Shown in pieces: positions 1 to 11,039 of a DNA stretch of 64,000 nt. Where the stretch lies: assembly GCA_950106755.1 (NCBI GenBank), contig OX467083.1, positions 34,095,029 through 34,159,028 on the forward strand, in the 5' to 3' direction. The stretch's first letter is position 1. Each line of letters starts with the position of its first letter. The notes under the pieces were generated by a model. The model did no database searches. It had not been told where the DNA came from and was given only the letters and a program-made list of their open reading frames with translations. Position numbers and translations under genes: made by a program. This stretch comes from Climacium dendroides (Eukaryota > Streptophyta > Bryopsida > Hypnales > Climaciaceae).

Positions 1-235
1 TGATGGATGAGGAAACAAGCAGCTTTTCAGTGGATGCAGGACGGAACTACTGTAGTGCAGCTGCTCATCCTTGGAATGGGGGGCAAGAAGATGAGATCTG
101 GCGCAGGCTGGAGTTTGACCTCCAAGGAGTACTTTCGGGGTTTTCTTTTTAAAAAAAAGTCGGTGATGTCACACACAAGACCAAAAAAAAAGGGATGATT
201 TCTACGGTCACCAATCGCCTGTATCAAGGATGAAG
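1..235. other. Unassigned left edge
   Basis: A mixed-composition stretch runs up to the first TTAA-bounded element. No domain, splice structure or repeat was recognised in it. It may be the edge of a low-copy segment cut by the window. Confidence 0.3.
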
Positions 236-1180
236 TTAACCCCAAAAGTCCCAAGGCCTCTTCTCCATCAAAAACCACTCAAAATTACCATTTCTAAAGC
301 AATGAAAAAAAAGGTTTAAAAAAAGGTATTTTTTGGCATATCTATTTGTAGGATCTTGTACTAAACTAGTATAAGAATGTGTGGCAGAAATTTCACAAAC
401 TTTGACCACGTAGATCAATTTGACCACGTAGATTGCAAGATATTTGTATTTAAAGTGAAAGAAACCAAATTTTTGGCACCTTTGGCTCAACTACATTATT
501 TGGCTTTAAGCCTTCATAACTTATCATTTTTGCTTTACTGATATTGAATTTATAATTTTATATGATAAAGAATTGAATTGAGATTCTAGAAAAAAAAATT
601 AATAGACACTTATTTTCATTCATTAAAAATTTATTAAATAGAAGTAGGTTCAAGATTGAAGGAAAATCTAAATTGTTAATAGCTCTAAGATGGAATTGAA
701 ATACACTAATCTCAATGGTGAGATTGTTCTAGCAAGAGATCTTAACCTTGTGAAACTTTTTTTTTTAAATTGTGAAAATTGAGGTCAGAAAATGAATTCT
801 ACAAGTTTTTTTTTTCAAGAAGATGCTCTAATTGCCTAAAAAACAAGATTGGCCATAACTTTCTCATCACAAATCCAAATGGAATCAATCAAAGCTTGAA
901 ATGTGCATAAAAATATAATTTGTACAATACAAATTTTAAAACTTTTTTACTACAAGTATTTTGAAGTTTTTTTTTTGCTTCCCAAACAAAAAAAGGACTT
1001 TTTGTTCCATAACTTTCACTACCGAGCTCCAATTGAAATAAAAATTACAATTTCAAAAAGCTAATGTGTTTTCTTATATTCACTAATATATTCAAAAAAT
1101 CATGAAAACTATTGAGACTATAAGAGCTTGCCCGAAATCCATTTTGCCCTCCAAGGGGACAATGGAACTTTAGGGGTTAA
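236..1180. mobile_element. TTAA-bounded TIR element, repeat family B, reverse orientation
   Basis: The left end reads TTAACCCCAAAAGTCCCA. The right end, reverse-complemented, reads TTAACCCCTAAAGTTCCA, giving an 18-base terminal inverted repeat with two differences. The interior (about 245-470) is related to reverse-oriented copies at 17.9 kb, 25.8 kb and 49.7 kb. No coding capacity is seen, so this would be a non-autonomous element. TTAA is its own complement, so it may be part of the TIR or a target duplication. Confidence 0.6.
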
Positions 1181-2447
1181 TCTTGGAAAGACATAGCCTA
1201 ACTAGGACCATGGAATCAATCTCAGTTTCTTCTTTGTCTTCTTCTTGGTTCCCTCCATTTTGGAATGAAGATGGAGTGAAACTTTTTTTTTTTTAAATTT
1301 TAGAGATGGAATCACTTGTCTCCTACAAGTCATATAAATGTTCAAATTTATTGGTGATGATTTCAAATCACCATGATTTTTTTGAAGAAAAAAAGACCAA
1401 AAAAATTCATATCTATATCAAAATTAGCTCAAAACATCTAAAAGAACTTCTCTGTATGCATAGATTTTATAGCAAAGAATATTAGAGTGTGAACAATATG
1501 TGTCCGACTATAAATAAAACATCAATGCACCATGGTAGTAGGCCCTAATGTTCAATATGCAATAAAATGTTCAATTTTAGGAATTTTTGAAAATTTTCAA
1601 ATTGGAATTTTAAAAAATAAACTTGATAAGCTTCATTTCATTGGTTGGACTCAAATTCAAAAAAAAAAAATTTACATGCTTCAAATTCAAATCATGAGCA
1701 AAAAGATAGGAGTTGCCCCAATACCCTAAAGGGGCTTTTTGTGATTTGTGGCAAATATTTCTCCATTTGTAGTAATTCTTGGATATCTTCATAAAGCCCT
1801 TTTGTGTATGATATAACAAGGAGAATCTTCTCTCCCAATGAAAAAAAATTAGATGAAAATATGCCATTCTACATACTCCAACAACAATTTTTTGTCATCT
1901 CAAACTCATATTTGGGCTCCTCCAGTATTCTAGGGTTAAGGTAGAAGTGTCTAAAACCAACTTGAATCATAGATTGATCTTCAAAATATCTAAGTGCAAG
2001 CAATTTTGAATACTCAAAATGTATAGGTGAATGCCAAAAAATAATTTAAGATTTAGGATGAGGTTGAGTTTCAAAAATTTATAGTATATTTTTATATTTT
2101 CAATAAATTATTTGGTAACTTCTAATTTACTTTTTGAAAATTGTATTATATATATCCTACATAGATCGCAATAAGTTATTCATCCCATTTCTACTAAAAG
2201 AACGTTGACAATTAACTCCTACAAAACCAAACAATGATTTTTGTCAACATAGCAATTTGGAGTAGTTCACTAAGAATAGAAATATATTTACTATATTTTT
2301 TATTTCATTTTCGGATGCATCTTGGCACTCTTCTAAAAAAATTTACAATTGGATTTGCCCACAAGGAGTTACGGGGAAAATGTTATTTCTAATGGACAAG
2401 AGACAATACCAAAATTTTCATTACAATGCCTAGAATGAGGACAAGGC
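1181..2447. other. AT-rich intergenic DNA
   Basis: This is AT-rich, low-complexity sequence with A and T homopolymers. I see no gene, RNA or bounded element in it. Confidence 0.4.
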
Positions 2448-2528
2448 CAGGGGCGGATTTGGGGCCCAGATTGAAAACAGATTGCTTCTGACATTCTTTT
2501 CAAACCCATAAATTCATGACAGAGTACA

Positions 2529-2571
2529 AAGAAGGGGGTGCCAAGAAACTGACATTTTTTGGCACCCCATA
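2529..2571. repeat. Short perfect hairpin GGGGTGCCAA/TTGGCACCCC
   Basis: GGGGTGCCAA is followed about 14 bases later by its exact complement TTGGCACCCC. Both arms are flanked by near-identical cataaattca strings. The hairpin lies just right of a GC-richer patch reading ggggcggatttggggccc, a form seen at the ends of some plant DNA transposons. The parent element is unknown. Confidence 0.5.
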
Positions 2572-2684
2572 AATTCAAGAGTCATGATAAAATATAAGAA
2601 GCAAGTACAAAAACTACAATTGACTCAAAAAATTCAAAATTTAATTCAAATATTGAAAAGGATGGTTGTCGATAATCTCCATGA

Positions 2685-3372
2685 GATATAATAACCACTT
2701 ACGTGAACCCAATGCAAAAACAAATGTGAAGACAAGTTCTTTATACAAAAGGGTGGTAGAAGGTAAAACAATCTATGTGGGATATGTAAATTAGAAAATC
2801 TTAGTAGGGGCTTAACCGCTCATAGTTAAGTCAATTGCAAGAGTTGTGTTAAAAGCAGAATTTTAGACCTTATTTAGGCATAGTAGAATAATTTTTTTCA
2901 AAAAACTTTGAACAGAATTAATGTAGTAAATCAATCCAAATTTCATCTCCCAAAACCCGTTTGTGATTTAGAGTCTTCAATAAAAAGTTATGAACAAAAT
3001 TCAAAGAGGATGTTTGAAAATGTCAAAGAAAATGTCCCTTCCAACCCCTCTCTAAATTTTGTTCATAACTTTTTATTGAAGACTCTAAATCTCAAACGGA
3101 TTTTTGCAAATGAAATTTGACTTGATTTTCAACATTAGTTGAGTTCAAATTCTTTTGAAAAAATTGATTCTACTATGCCTAAATAAGGTCTGAATTCTTT
3201 TTTTAAAACAATTCGTGCTATTGACTTAAGTACAAGCAGTTGAGCTCCTATTAGTCCTAATTTACATATCCCATATGGTTTCTGCAATGTTTTACCTCCT
3301 ATCACTACTCTTGAATAAAGAACTTGTCTCCTCATCTTTACACATACAAAATGAGTGGCTATTGGAGCTACT
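2685..3372. repeat. Large fold-back, arms of about 310 bp, loop of about 45 bases
   Basis: The left arm (about 2685-3010) is matched in order by the reverse complement of the right arm (about 3060-3372). Landmarks pair outwards from the centre: GAGTCTTCAATAAAAAGTTA with its complement near 3071-3095, then ACCTTATTTAGGCATAGTAG near 2867 with CTACTATGCCTAAATAAGGT near 3171, then GACAAGTTCTTTAT near 2733 with its complement near 3315. Divergence is moderate. Read-through transcription would give a long imperfect double-stranded RNA. It is either a fold-back transposon or an inverted duplication of a repeat. Confidence 0.8.
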
Positions 3373-4868
3373 TGAAATAGTTCCCAAATGTTTTGATTCC
3401 TATGAATTTAATATGAAATTTTCTAAAATTATACTTTATAAAGTAGAGGAATATCTTTATACACAAGGAAATGTGAGTGTTTAGAGGATACGGCATGTAA
3501 TAAACTTATCCAATGTCAATGATCCATAATGGGTGAGACATAGCACACCTTGACCTAGCTTCCTCCCAATATGTCTAGCTACCCTTTAGTTCAACTTGGA
3601 TGTGTATGCCATATTAAGTTCATCAAGCTTGCCAAAGAAATAAATTTTAGGCAATTTTTTCTTTTCTTCTAGAGCTAGTTGAAACCTAAAACTCCACAAT
3701 TAACATTTTGAAAAGATTATTGTATATGCAAGCCAAAAATTGTGGAGAAATTGGCTTTGTATAAGAGTTTTCTTGAAGCTAGTTTCCTATTGGAAAATTT
3801 TGGTACATGTTCCCTAATTTGGAATCTTATGAATTTTTTTTATTATGTGTCTAACTTTGTCACAAAAAGAAAGGAAAAAAACTCAAGTAAAGAAGTGAAA
3901 TTAATGTATACAAAAGCTTTCCCAAATCAAAGTTGTCTAAAAATTAAATGCTCTCTCTCCAAAAAAATAATCTAACTTCAAACATCATAATCTTGCAATT
4001 TATATGGTTAAAACCTCGTTTTTTTTACTTCATTGTAATGAAGTAGTCTACAACTATATCTTACAACAAGATACAACAAGATTATATTCATTTGGGGGGA
4101 TTTTACAATCAAAACAACCCATTTTAAGTGTTTCTTCGTGAAATATAGTCAAAATACTTTAGGGGTTAAAGGTTTTAATGTTACATTGGACAAAAGATTG
4201 GCTAAAAGCACAACGTTTGTCATCCAAAGTGTAGACTTCAAAGTGCTTAGGGAGTAATTATACAAAGGTGGAGCCTATAACTATATAATCAAAGCTCAAA
4301 ATTCATCATTGTTGATGCTCCATCAAATTTACTATATATGTATACCAATTTTTTATACAATTTTCCATATTTGAAAATAACACATATCATTTGAATTTTA
4401 TTCAATGATGTATAAATAAAATGAATAAAATTATACACAAATAAAGATGAAGATCACTTATTTTTTAGCTTGAAAAATAAATTATTTGGCCATTCACAAG
4501 CTACTTTTGGGCTATTTGGATTTGACAACAATATGAGCATCTCTATTGTGCCCCCCAAAGCATGTAATAGTATGATATTAGCTTATTTAAAATGTTAACT
4601 CATATAATCTACATAATAGATGTTTATTGCAAAGTGTTCAAAGCTAGAATATTAAAATTAGGTCATGAATTTGGAAAAACTTCTAATTGATTTTGGACTT
4701 CGATCTTATAATTATCATAAATATCCAAAATGTTAGACCAAAGTTTAGTCACAATTTGTTTATGCATACGTAAATAAAAATTATACCATGCTCAAACACA
4801 ATTTTGATTTTTAATGAATAATTATTTTTAGTAATTTATCCCATCTTTTACATAAAAAATTCACCCTA
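3373..4868. other. AT-rich intergenic DNA with one element terminus
   Basis: No gene was recognised. A TTTAGGGGTTAA terminus at 4158-4169 matches the right ends of the TTAA-bounded elements elsewhere in the window, but its left partner was not found with confidence. Confidence 0.4.
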
Positions 4869-5137
4869 CATCACAAAGTTTAGACCCTACGGTTTGTCAA
4901 CAATTATCATGTGATTATCATTGTTTCATAAGTTTGCATGTTAATTACAATTTATCACATCATGATTATGATGCATTACTTTGCATCATTACGATGCAAT
5001 TGCAAGTAACTATGCAATAACGATGCAAAACAATGCATTGTAATGATGCGATAAATTGCAATTAACAAGTGAACTCATGAAACAACGTTAACCACATGAT
5101 AAATGTTGACAAATCATAGGGTTTAAACTTTGTGATG
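4869..5137. mobile_element. Palindromic MITE, TA-flanked, copy 1
   Basis: This 269-bp element is almost wholly palindromic. It starts CATCACAAAGTTTAGACCC and ends with the near complement, and arms of about 130 bp pair through repeated GCATCATTACGATGCA-type motifs. TA lies on both sides, as expected for Tc1/mariner (Stowaway-like) target duplications. A second copy sits at 40852-41129. No coding capacity. Confidence 0.8.
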
Positions 5138-6159
5138 TATTCCAAATACATCAAAGAGCATAACGGAAAACAACAACTAGAATTCTAAGCTTGTTGGTTC
5201 ATTACTCACCAATATGTTTACTACTTATTACACGATTTGAGAATAGTTGATGTTGCATATTAAAAGGGTTTTGTTTACCATTACCAATTTAAGAAGGTCA
5301 TGTTGATATTCCACCTTAAACCTCCATATAATCTATTAGAAGAAGCTCTTGTTGAGTGCAATGTAAGTGTATAATACTTAATTTGGTTATTTGTATAAGT
5401 CATAGAATCTACCTTTGTAAAGACAAATCAAGGATAACATCTTTTACTTATGTCGATAATAGTGTAGTTAATAGAACTATGTATCTCCATAAGACTTTTT
5501 ACTTCTACAAGCCGATCAACTTTGAAAGAACTAGACCTATCATTAAGGTGGTTAGTTCATTTTCTAAATGAATATTTGCATTTTTCATTTGTGCAAGAAT
5601 CTTAAAAGTCATTCATCAAACAATTTTGTCTTCTAAAACATAACAAGGTTGGATCTATGTTGAAGTATATTTGAACCAAAAAGCATCACTAAAATTCCTA
5701 TATTTATTACATAGTATGTATACAATCCAAGCATGAAAGTCTATGAGAATCTAGTGTTTATTTTTAGTACTGACACTTGAAGACATTCTTTTGAAAATTA
5801 ATAATTTATATATATGGCTTCTAAATAGTATATGCTACAATGCATTGAAATCCTCTTTTAATTATCAATAAAATCCAAATAAAAATAGTCTATATCTAAA
5901 ACAATAAGTATTATCTTTTTCATCTTTTACTTGTCAATTCTTTCAAGACATATCATTGTTCAAGTACTCCATCTAATAAGAGAGAAATACATCTAAGGTT
6001 CAACAATAACCTCTAAACACCCAAACTCCATTTTCTGGCATCATAATAATTTTAGGCAATTCACTAAAAATAGATTTTTAAATTTTTTTTCATTTGAAAT
6101 TTTTAAACAACAAAAATATGAGTTTTTCCTTTAAGGTACAACAATTTCATTACTTTTGA
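5138..6159. other. AT-rich intergenic DNA
   Basis: No gene, RNA or bounded repeat was recognised. Confidence 0.35.
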
Positions 6160-6920
6160 CTAAATGTTAAAATATTATTGTATGATATGTAATTTTCAAC
6201 ATTTAGCAAGCAATTCAAAAAAATTCTTAAAAAATCACTTCCTAAAAAATGGAAAGCTTTTACATTGGTTTTTTAGAGTTATATATGCATGGAAAGCTTT
6301 GAATCATTCCATTTTGATCAATTCAATGAAAGCTACAAGGAGTTTTAGTTTTTGGGCAATTATGGATTCTCTACTCTAAAATAAATTTTGAAGTCCTTTA
6401 TTTAACTCAATTTTCAATATTGTTTGGAAAAAATAAAACCAAAGCATGTAGATTGTTTATTATAACATTACAACCATAGGTATTGTCATTTTTCAAGTCC
6501 ATAAATAAATTCTCAACTATTTAGTATTTTGAATCATTCTCTATTTCTTTCTACTTACTATTTTTCCCCTATATGTTGTACGATTCCAAATGGTCTAAAA
6601 TTTTTCAAGCTTGTAGCCAACTTGCTTTGAAAAATGAATCTAATGAGTAACCACCATTTTGGACAATTTTTCATAAAAATGTGACCTCCTAAATTTTTGT
6701 AGGGCCAAAAGATGGACTTTTGTCAATTCCAATGCTAATATCTTGGTTGAAATTTCTGAAGTTTTTTCCACGTCTTTTCAAACCAACATATTACAAGATC
6801 CTACCGTTACACGTGTTGAAAAGTGTTTTTATCTCTGAAATTTGGTATTTATACTAGAAATGATAGTTTAGGAGAGTTTTTGGTGAAAAAATAGTCAAAA
6901 ACATTATGTTTCAAGGACAA
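6160..6920 (+). repeat. Interspersed repeat family B, forward copy
   Basis: This shares long collinear similarity with 26930-27300, 60540-61270 and 63430-64000, and with the reverse copies that flank the Helitron (17930-18366 and 24857-25000). Shared landmarks include TTGAATCATTCCATTTTGAT and CCTATATGTTGTAC. It appears non-coding. Family B copies elsewhere are bounded by TTAA-CCYCTAAAG termini, but the ends of this copy are degraded. Confidence 0.75.
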
Positions 6921-6981
6921 GTTAGAATGAGTGACACCAAGGCTACATATCCTTGCTAAAGGAGGCACTCTACATGGGGAG

Positions 6982-7218
6982 TGCTAGCATGTGAGTATAG
7001 AATCTATGAGCCCACAAATCTAAGAGTTCATATTGTAAACACCTCCTATGGTAATAGGTGTCTATATTATAGATACCTATGCTATAAATTATTTCCATAT
7101 TATTATGTACGTATGCTATAGGTACATATGTTATAAACACCTTCAAATGGTTGTAGATACATACCTACAACTAGGTTCAAGATCAGTAGGCTCATGTCTC
7201 TAAGCTCACGCGCTAACA
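6982..7218. mobile_element. MITE family G, copy 1 (TGCTAGCA termini)
   Basis: The left end TGCTAGCATGTGAGTATAG pairs with the complement of the right end, TGTTAGCGCGTGAGCTTAG. The interior AT-rich phrases (attataaacaccttcaaatg) recur at 10.4-10.7 kb and 15.0-15.2 kb. It is non-coding and about 237 bp long. Confidence 0.6.
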
Positions 7219-7480
7219 TCGTTGGTTATTATGGTAATGTGTATGTGACTAGTATTTTACATAACACTGTATAATCAAGTGATGGTCCTCCCCATGCTGA
7301 GAAGGTGTTATGCCTCCCTAGATGCCTAAGAGAGACTTGTCAATATAATTTAAGGATTGGAATTGGTTGAGAAGCTATCAATAAGGCAATTTTGTTCATT
7401 GTAAGGGTCCCTTTTCAAGGATGCAAAAGCCAGATCTCTCCCTCGTTGGTAAACAATGTTAGTAATGAATATTTGATCAA

Positions 7481-7925
7481 CCCTTAAACGACAAGCTAGT
7501 TACCGTGGAAATTATTTGTTTGGGAATTGTGTGAATTGTTGGCTTAAAAAATGAAAAAACATTCATTAGGAGATAAGCTATTGTAGAAGACGTTTCCTTT
7601 TCCCACAAAATTTGGAGGATGAATAGTTGCCACTCTTGTCCTTCATGGAAAGATTTGTTATCATTCATCGGCCAAAAAATTTTCTTGGCATCATTTAAGG
7701 GTTAAAGGACAAGCCTATTACCGTGGAAATCATATGTTTGGATACCATGTGAATTGTCGGCTTTAAAAAAATATTAAAACACTCGTTGGAAGACAAACTA
7801 CTATAGAAGACCTTCCCTTTTTACACCAAAAAATTGGAGGATGAATAGTTACCACTTCTGTCCTACATGGAGAGATTCTTTGTCATTCATCAACCAGAAA
7901 ATGTCCTCCGTGTCGTTTATAGGTT
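7481..7925. repeat. Tandem duplication, two copies of about 218 bp
   Basis: The string taccgtggaaat occurs at 7501 and again at 7719. The following roughly 200 bases are collinear in both copies, including TTGGAGGATGAATAGTT. The outer flanks near 7430 and 7930 (ctctcccNcgttggtaa) also resemble each other, so the duplicated unit may extend into them. No coding capacity is evident. Confidence 0.8.
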
Positions 7926-8056
7926 AAGGAACCTCTCCCGCGTTGGTAACTCATGTTATGAGTATGTGTTTTTTCTTGTGCCCTCCTTCGTAGGTTAGGT
8001 TGGGATTGCTTGTTTTTCAAGTTTCCAGTTGTTGCAAAGTAAATTTTTGTGAGTGG

Positions 8057-8193
8057 TGGTCTATGTATAGGGCAATGCCTGAGGAAGAGAGGATTTTGCG
8101 AATTAAAATGCCAACAAGGAGGGCGGAGCCCGACAAAGAGGCATTTTAATTCGCAGAATCCCTGACGACAAGGACATTGACCAACGTAAACCA
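8057..8193. ncRNA. MicroRNA-precursor-like hairpin (candidate)
   Basis: The 5' arm core at 8091-8112 pairs with 8140-8161 over 22 positions with one wobble mismatch. Fifteen of these, GCGAATTAAAATGCC, are contiguous and perfect. The loop is about 27 bases and contains a GC-rich gggcggagccc. Pairing resumes outside an internal loop (GGCAATG / CATTGACC) and further out (GTGGTYTAYGT). The length of about 137 bp and the 22-nt duplex suit a plant MIRNA precursor. I do not recognise a known mature miRNA, and either strand could be transcribed. A degraded MITE is the main alternative. Confidence 0.4.
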
Positions 8194-8399
8194 CGAGCAA
8201 AAAAACGTCAAAGTTGGATGAAATCAATTGGATGAGAAATTGTAGTTGGATGGAAAATCCATAATGCCCAATTACGCAGGTTTGCCCTATTTGCACCCCA
8301 TAAGCCTCCCAGAATATGAACATCGCATTTCCTGGCAGTGGTTTACCGGTCAGTTGCTTGCTTGCTTTTTTCCCTTTACCGAAAACTGGCAGCTCTCTG

Positions 8400-8962
8400 G
8401 CCCCACTAGCTTAGCTTATTAGGCTCCCTAGCCCATCTCGGTTGAGCCTTGGGAGGAGGCCATGAAGGCCTGCCTGCCTGCCTGCATGGCGAGGGCAGGA
8501 GGGCAGGCGGGGCTTTTGGTTTGGAGCACATGAAGGAGGGGTGTGGAGGGGGCTGAGGAGGGGACCAAAGGCTGCCTCTCTTGGCCGATGCGAAAAAAGA
8601 GAGAGCTGCAGCTGCAGCTGCCATGGGGGTTCACGGCACAGCAGAGGCAGGCAGGCAGGGACGCAGCCTGAGGACTACAACCCAAACGGGGCATGATTTG
8701 ACGGGACTCCCTCGGGGTAGGCTGGGGTAGGGGTATTGATCCTCCCTTTCGGCTGACATGGTGCAGCATATCATTCAAGCTCACTCATCACCGTTTTGGG
8801 TTCTTCTCCTTGAACTCTCTCTCCAAGGAAGGGGCCTACCCCAAACAAACAAACAAATATCTATACTCTCTCCCGCAACTCGGGATGGATAGGAGCAAAC
8901 TAAGACCGTACGATGCTCCCCTTTTACCCAAGAAGGGAGTCACTCCTCTTAAAAACAACCTC
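8400..8962. other. GC-richer island with CCTGCC/GGCAGG repeats
   Basis: The composition rises sharply above the AT-rich surroundings. Short repeats include cctgcctgcctgcctgc near 8470, agctgcagctgcagctgcc near 8600 and gcaggcaggcagg near 8645. Open frames exist on the minus strand (up to 118 codons) but match nothing I know and look compositional. It may be a promoter or 5' UTR of a low-copy gene whose coding part is not recognisable here. Confidence 0.35.
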
Positions 8963-9190
8963 TTACCCCCTGAGCGCCCAGACTGTATTTGCCAAAATTC
9001 AGACCCTTCTCAATTCATTCCAATTAAACTATCATGTAAAATGAGATCCACATAAATTGACTGTACCCGGAGCTATAGGGAAAAGGACATGTTCTTTTAC
9101 CATACCGTTAAAAAGATTATAATGGTCAAACAAGGAGATCTTTGAGTTTTGAGAGGCCATATTTGAGGCACTGGGGCGCTCAAGGGTTAA
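8963..9190. mobile_element. Short TIR element, 228 bp
   Basis: The left end TTACCCCCTGAGCGCCCAG pairs with the complement of the right end, TTAACCCTTGAGCGCCCCAG. The TIR is about 19 bases and is unusually GC-rich for this window. The interior is AT-rich and non-coding. It abuts the next TTAA-bounded element directly. Confidence 0.65.
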
Positions 9191-9193
9191 ATA

Positions 9194-9970
9194 ACCCCTA
9201 ATGATCCAAGAGACCATTTTCTAGTTGGTGCCCATTTTCGAGTTGCCCATTCTCAAATTTTTAGGTTTTTTATAATTACTTTTTCCCCTCAAAAAAACAG
9301 ACTGTGTTACTAATCCAATGGCAGTAGTTTCATCAAATTCCGAGTTGAACTCCGTCTTGTGGGAATTTTTAAAGTTGAGTGGTGTTAGTAGTGTGATTCA
9401 TGGTTCATTTGGAGGGGGGGGGGTGAACTTGCACGTGGACTGAAAAAGTCAACCAATGACTGCGATTGTTGCCCACCTCAAAAAAGGTCAAATCTACCTT
9501 GAAAAGGGCAGATTCAAAGAGCTTATGGAGAAGACAAGTGACCCATTCTTGTTTTTTCTTACAAACTCTATGCTGATTTCAATTATCACCGTGCATTGCA
9601 AGTTCCATCCATGAATTGAAAAATGCTAGGAATGTTGTGAAATTTTAGATGAGCGTTCTCAACTTTCTTGTATTTCACTTAACACTAGAAGATCATCATT
9701 TTGAAATATTCTCACTAAGATATGCTCCTTCAAAGTGCGTCGCTTTGATTTTCCATTGACCCAAATAAAACTTTAAACTTAAATTTCTACTAAATTGTGC
9801 AATTAAATAATCTAAATTTTTTTGAGGTGCTCACTCTCAATGTTAACTTCAAGGTCCTATAGTTACATTCAATCCAATCTCATGAAAAAATGAATAAAAT
9901 GGAGTGCTCAAGCTTTTTGCAATTTTGGCCCATTTTGAAAGTACACTACCTAGGTCATTAGGGGTTAATA
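9194..9970. mobile_element. TTAA-bounded TIR element, about 0.78 kb
   Basis: The left end TAACCCCTAATGATCC and the complement of the right end, TAACCCCTAATGACCT, form the TIR. A G run (9414-9423) and AT-rich non-coding DNA make up the interior. It is placed head to tail against the 228-bp element on its left. Confidence 0.6.
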
Positions 9971-10423
9971 GTTGATTGCTTTGAGGGAAGCTAAACTCCT
10001 TGAAATAGTTTTTAGTAAATTTTTATAGGGAGAAAAATGAAATTGGCAACTTTGGACCTTTGTAGTAGTGTACTTACAAATTTTTGAAGTTGAAATGCAA
10101 TGGTCACTAGAAGCGATCACCTCCTAAAATGCACACTATTGGTACATTGAAAAAGACAAAATGTACCTTTGTGATAGTGGTTGTTTGTAGAGCAAGGGTG
10201 CTTGTAGAGCACCCTACTATAATTCAAAGGAGGACTTCAAGTATGGCAAGCTACATTAGTGTGAGAAGACAATTCTAATGGTAGATGTGGTAAGTAGGTT
10301 GGTATTTATATATTCCTATTGACTCGTTATCCCCCCACCAAGAAGATACAATGTATGCTCTTCAAATTTTTAGTGGCAAATTCTTGCTAGGGTGAAACAA
10401 ATCTCAATACTTTGTAGATGAGG
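9971..10423. other. AT-rich intergenic DNA
   Basis: No gene or bounded element was recognised. Confidence 0.35.
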
Positions 10424-10705
10424 GTGCTATTATATGAGCCTAAAAGCATGAGCCTATGAGCCTAGACGACTATATATCTATGTAATAGGTGTTTATATGA
10501 TTATAGTGCAAATATGATATAGGTACCTATATTATAGGTGTTTACATTATAGATACTTTCAATGGTTGCAATATATATAAACGAAAACGGAGCCCATTGC
10601 AATGCAACAGCAATGCAATATGACAAGGGCACAATGAAAAAACGGGATGAGAAAAGTGGGATGAAAGTGTGACTGGAGTGCAATTAGGGTTTTGTATAAT
10701 GCTAG
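10424..10705. mobile_element. MITE family G, divergent copy 2
   Basis: It begins TGCTAT and ends near TGCTAGCA. It shares the internal phrases ataggtgtttacattatagat and caatggttgca with the copies at 7.0 kb and 15.1 kb. The ends are less clear than in those copies. Confidence 0.4.
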
Positions 10706-10817
10706 CAGAGTCACAGTCGTGCACTCACATGAAAGTAAAGACATTGGAGTAATGAAAACAATTGGATGAAATTATTGGATGAAAACATGACCATTTTTGT
10801 GACAGCAAGTCGTGCAC

Positions 10818-10824
<7 letters not shown>

Positions 10825-10910
<86 letters not shown>
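10825..10910. repeat. (TA)43 microsatellite
   Basis: An uninterrupted TA dinucleotide tract of about 86 bases. It is expected to be highly length-variable. Confidence 0.98.
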
Positions 10911-10915
<5 letters not shown>

Positions 10916-11039
10916 AGCTTACATGCTTGCATGTTCATACTCACATACTAGCACTGTTGTTTTGTTGACTAACAAGATAACATGCTTGTTGTATTTTCTA
11001 ATTTTCAAAATTTCAATGTGAGAAGTATGTAAAAATTTA

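Noticed and set aside
1169..1180. TTTAGGG strings as interstitial telomere repeats.
   Set aside because: They occur singly and at element ends followed by GTTAA, never as tandem TTTAGGG.
236..1180. Firm assignment of the TTAA-bounded elements to piggyBac.
   Set aside because: TTAA is palindromic and lies within the inverted ends, so a target duplication cannot be told from TIR, and no transposase is present.
8406..8784. Protein-coding genes in the 8.4-8.8 kb GC-richer island.
   Set aside because: Overlapping frames on the minus strand are rich in Pro, Ala and Ser from CCTGCC-type repeats, with no domain and no splice structure.
10825..10910. Reading frames of alternating Tyr-Ile across the TA tracts.
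   Set aside because: They are artefacts of dinucleotide repeats.
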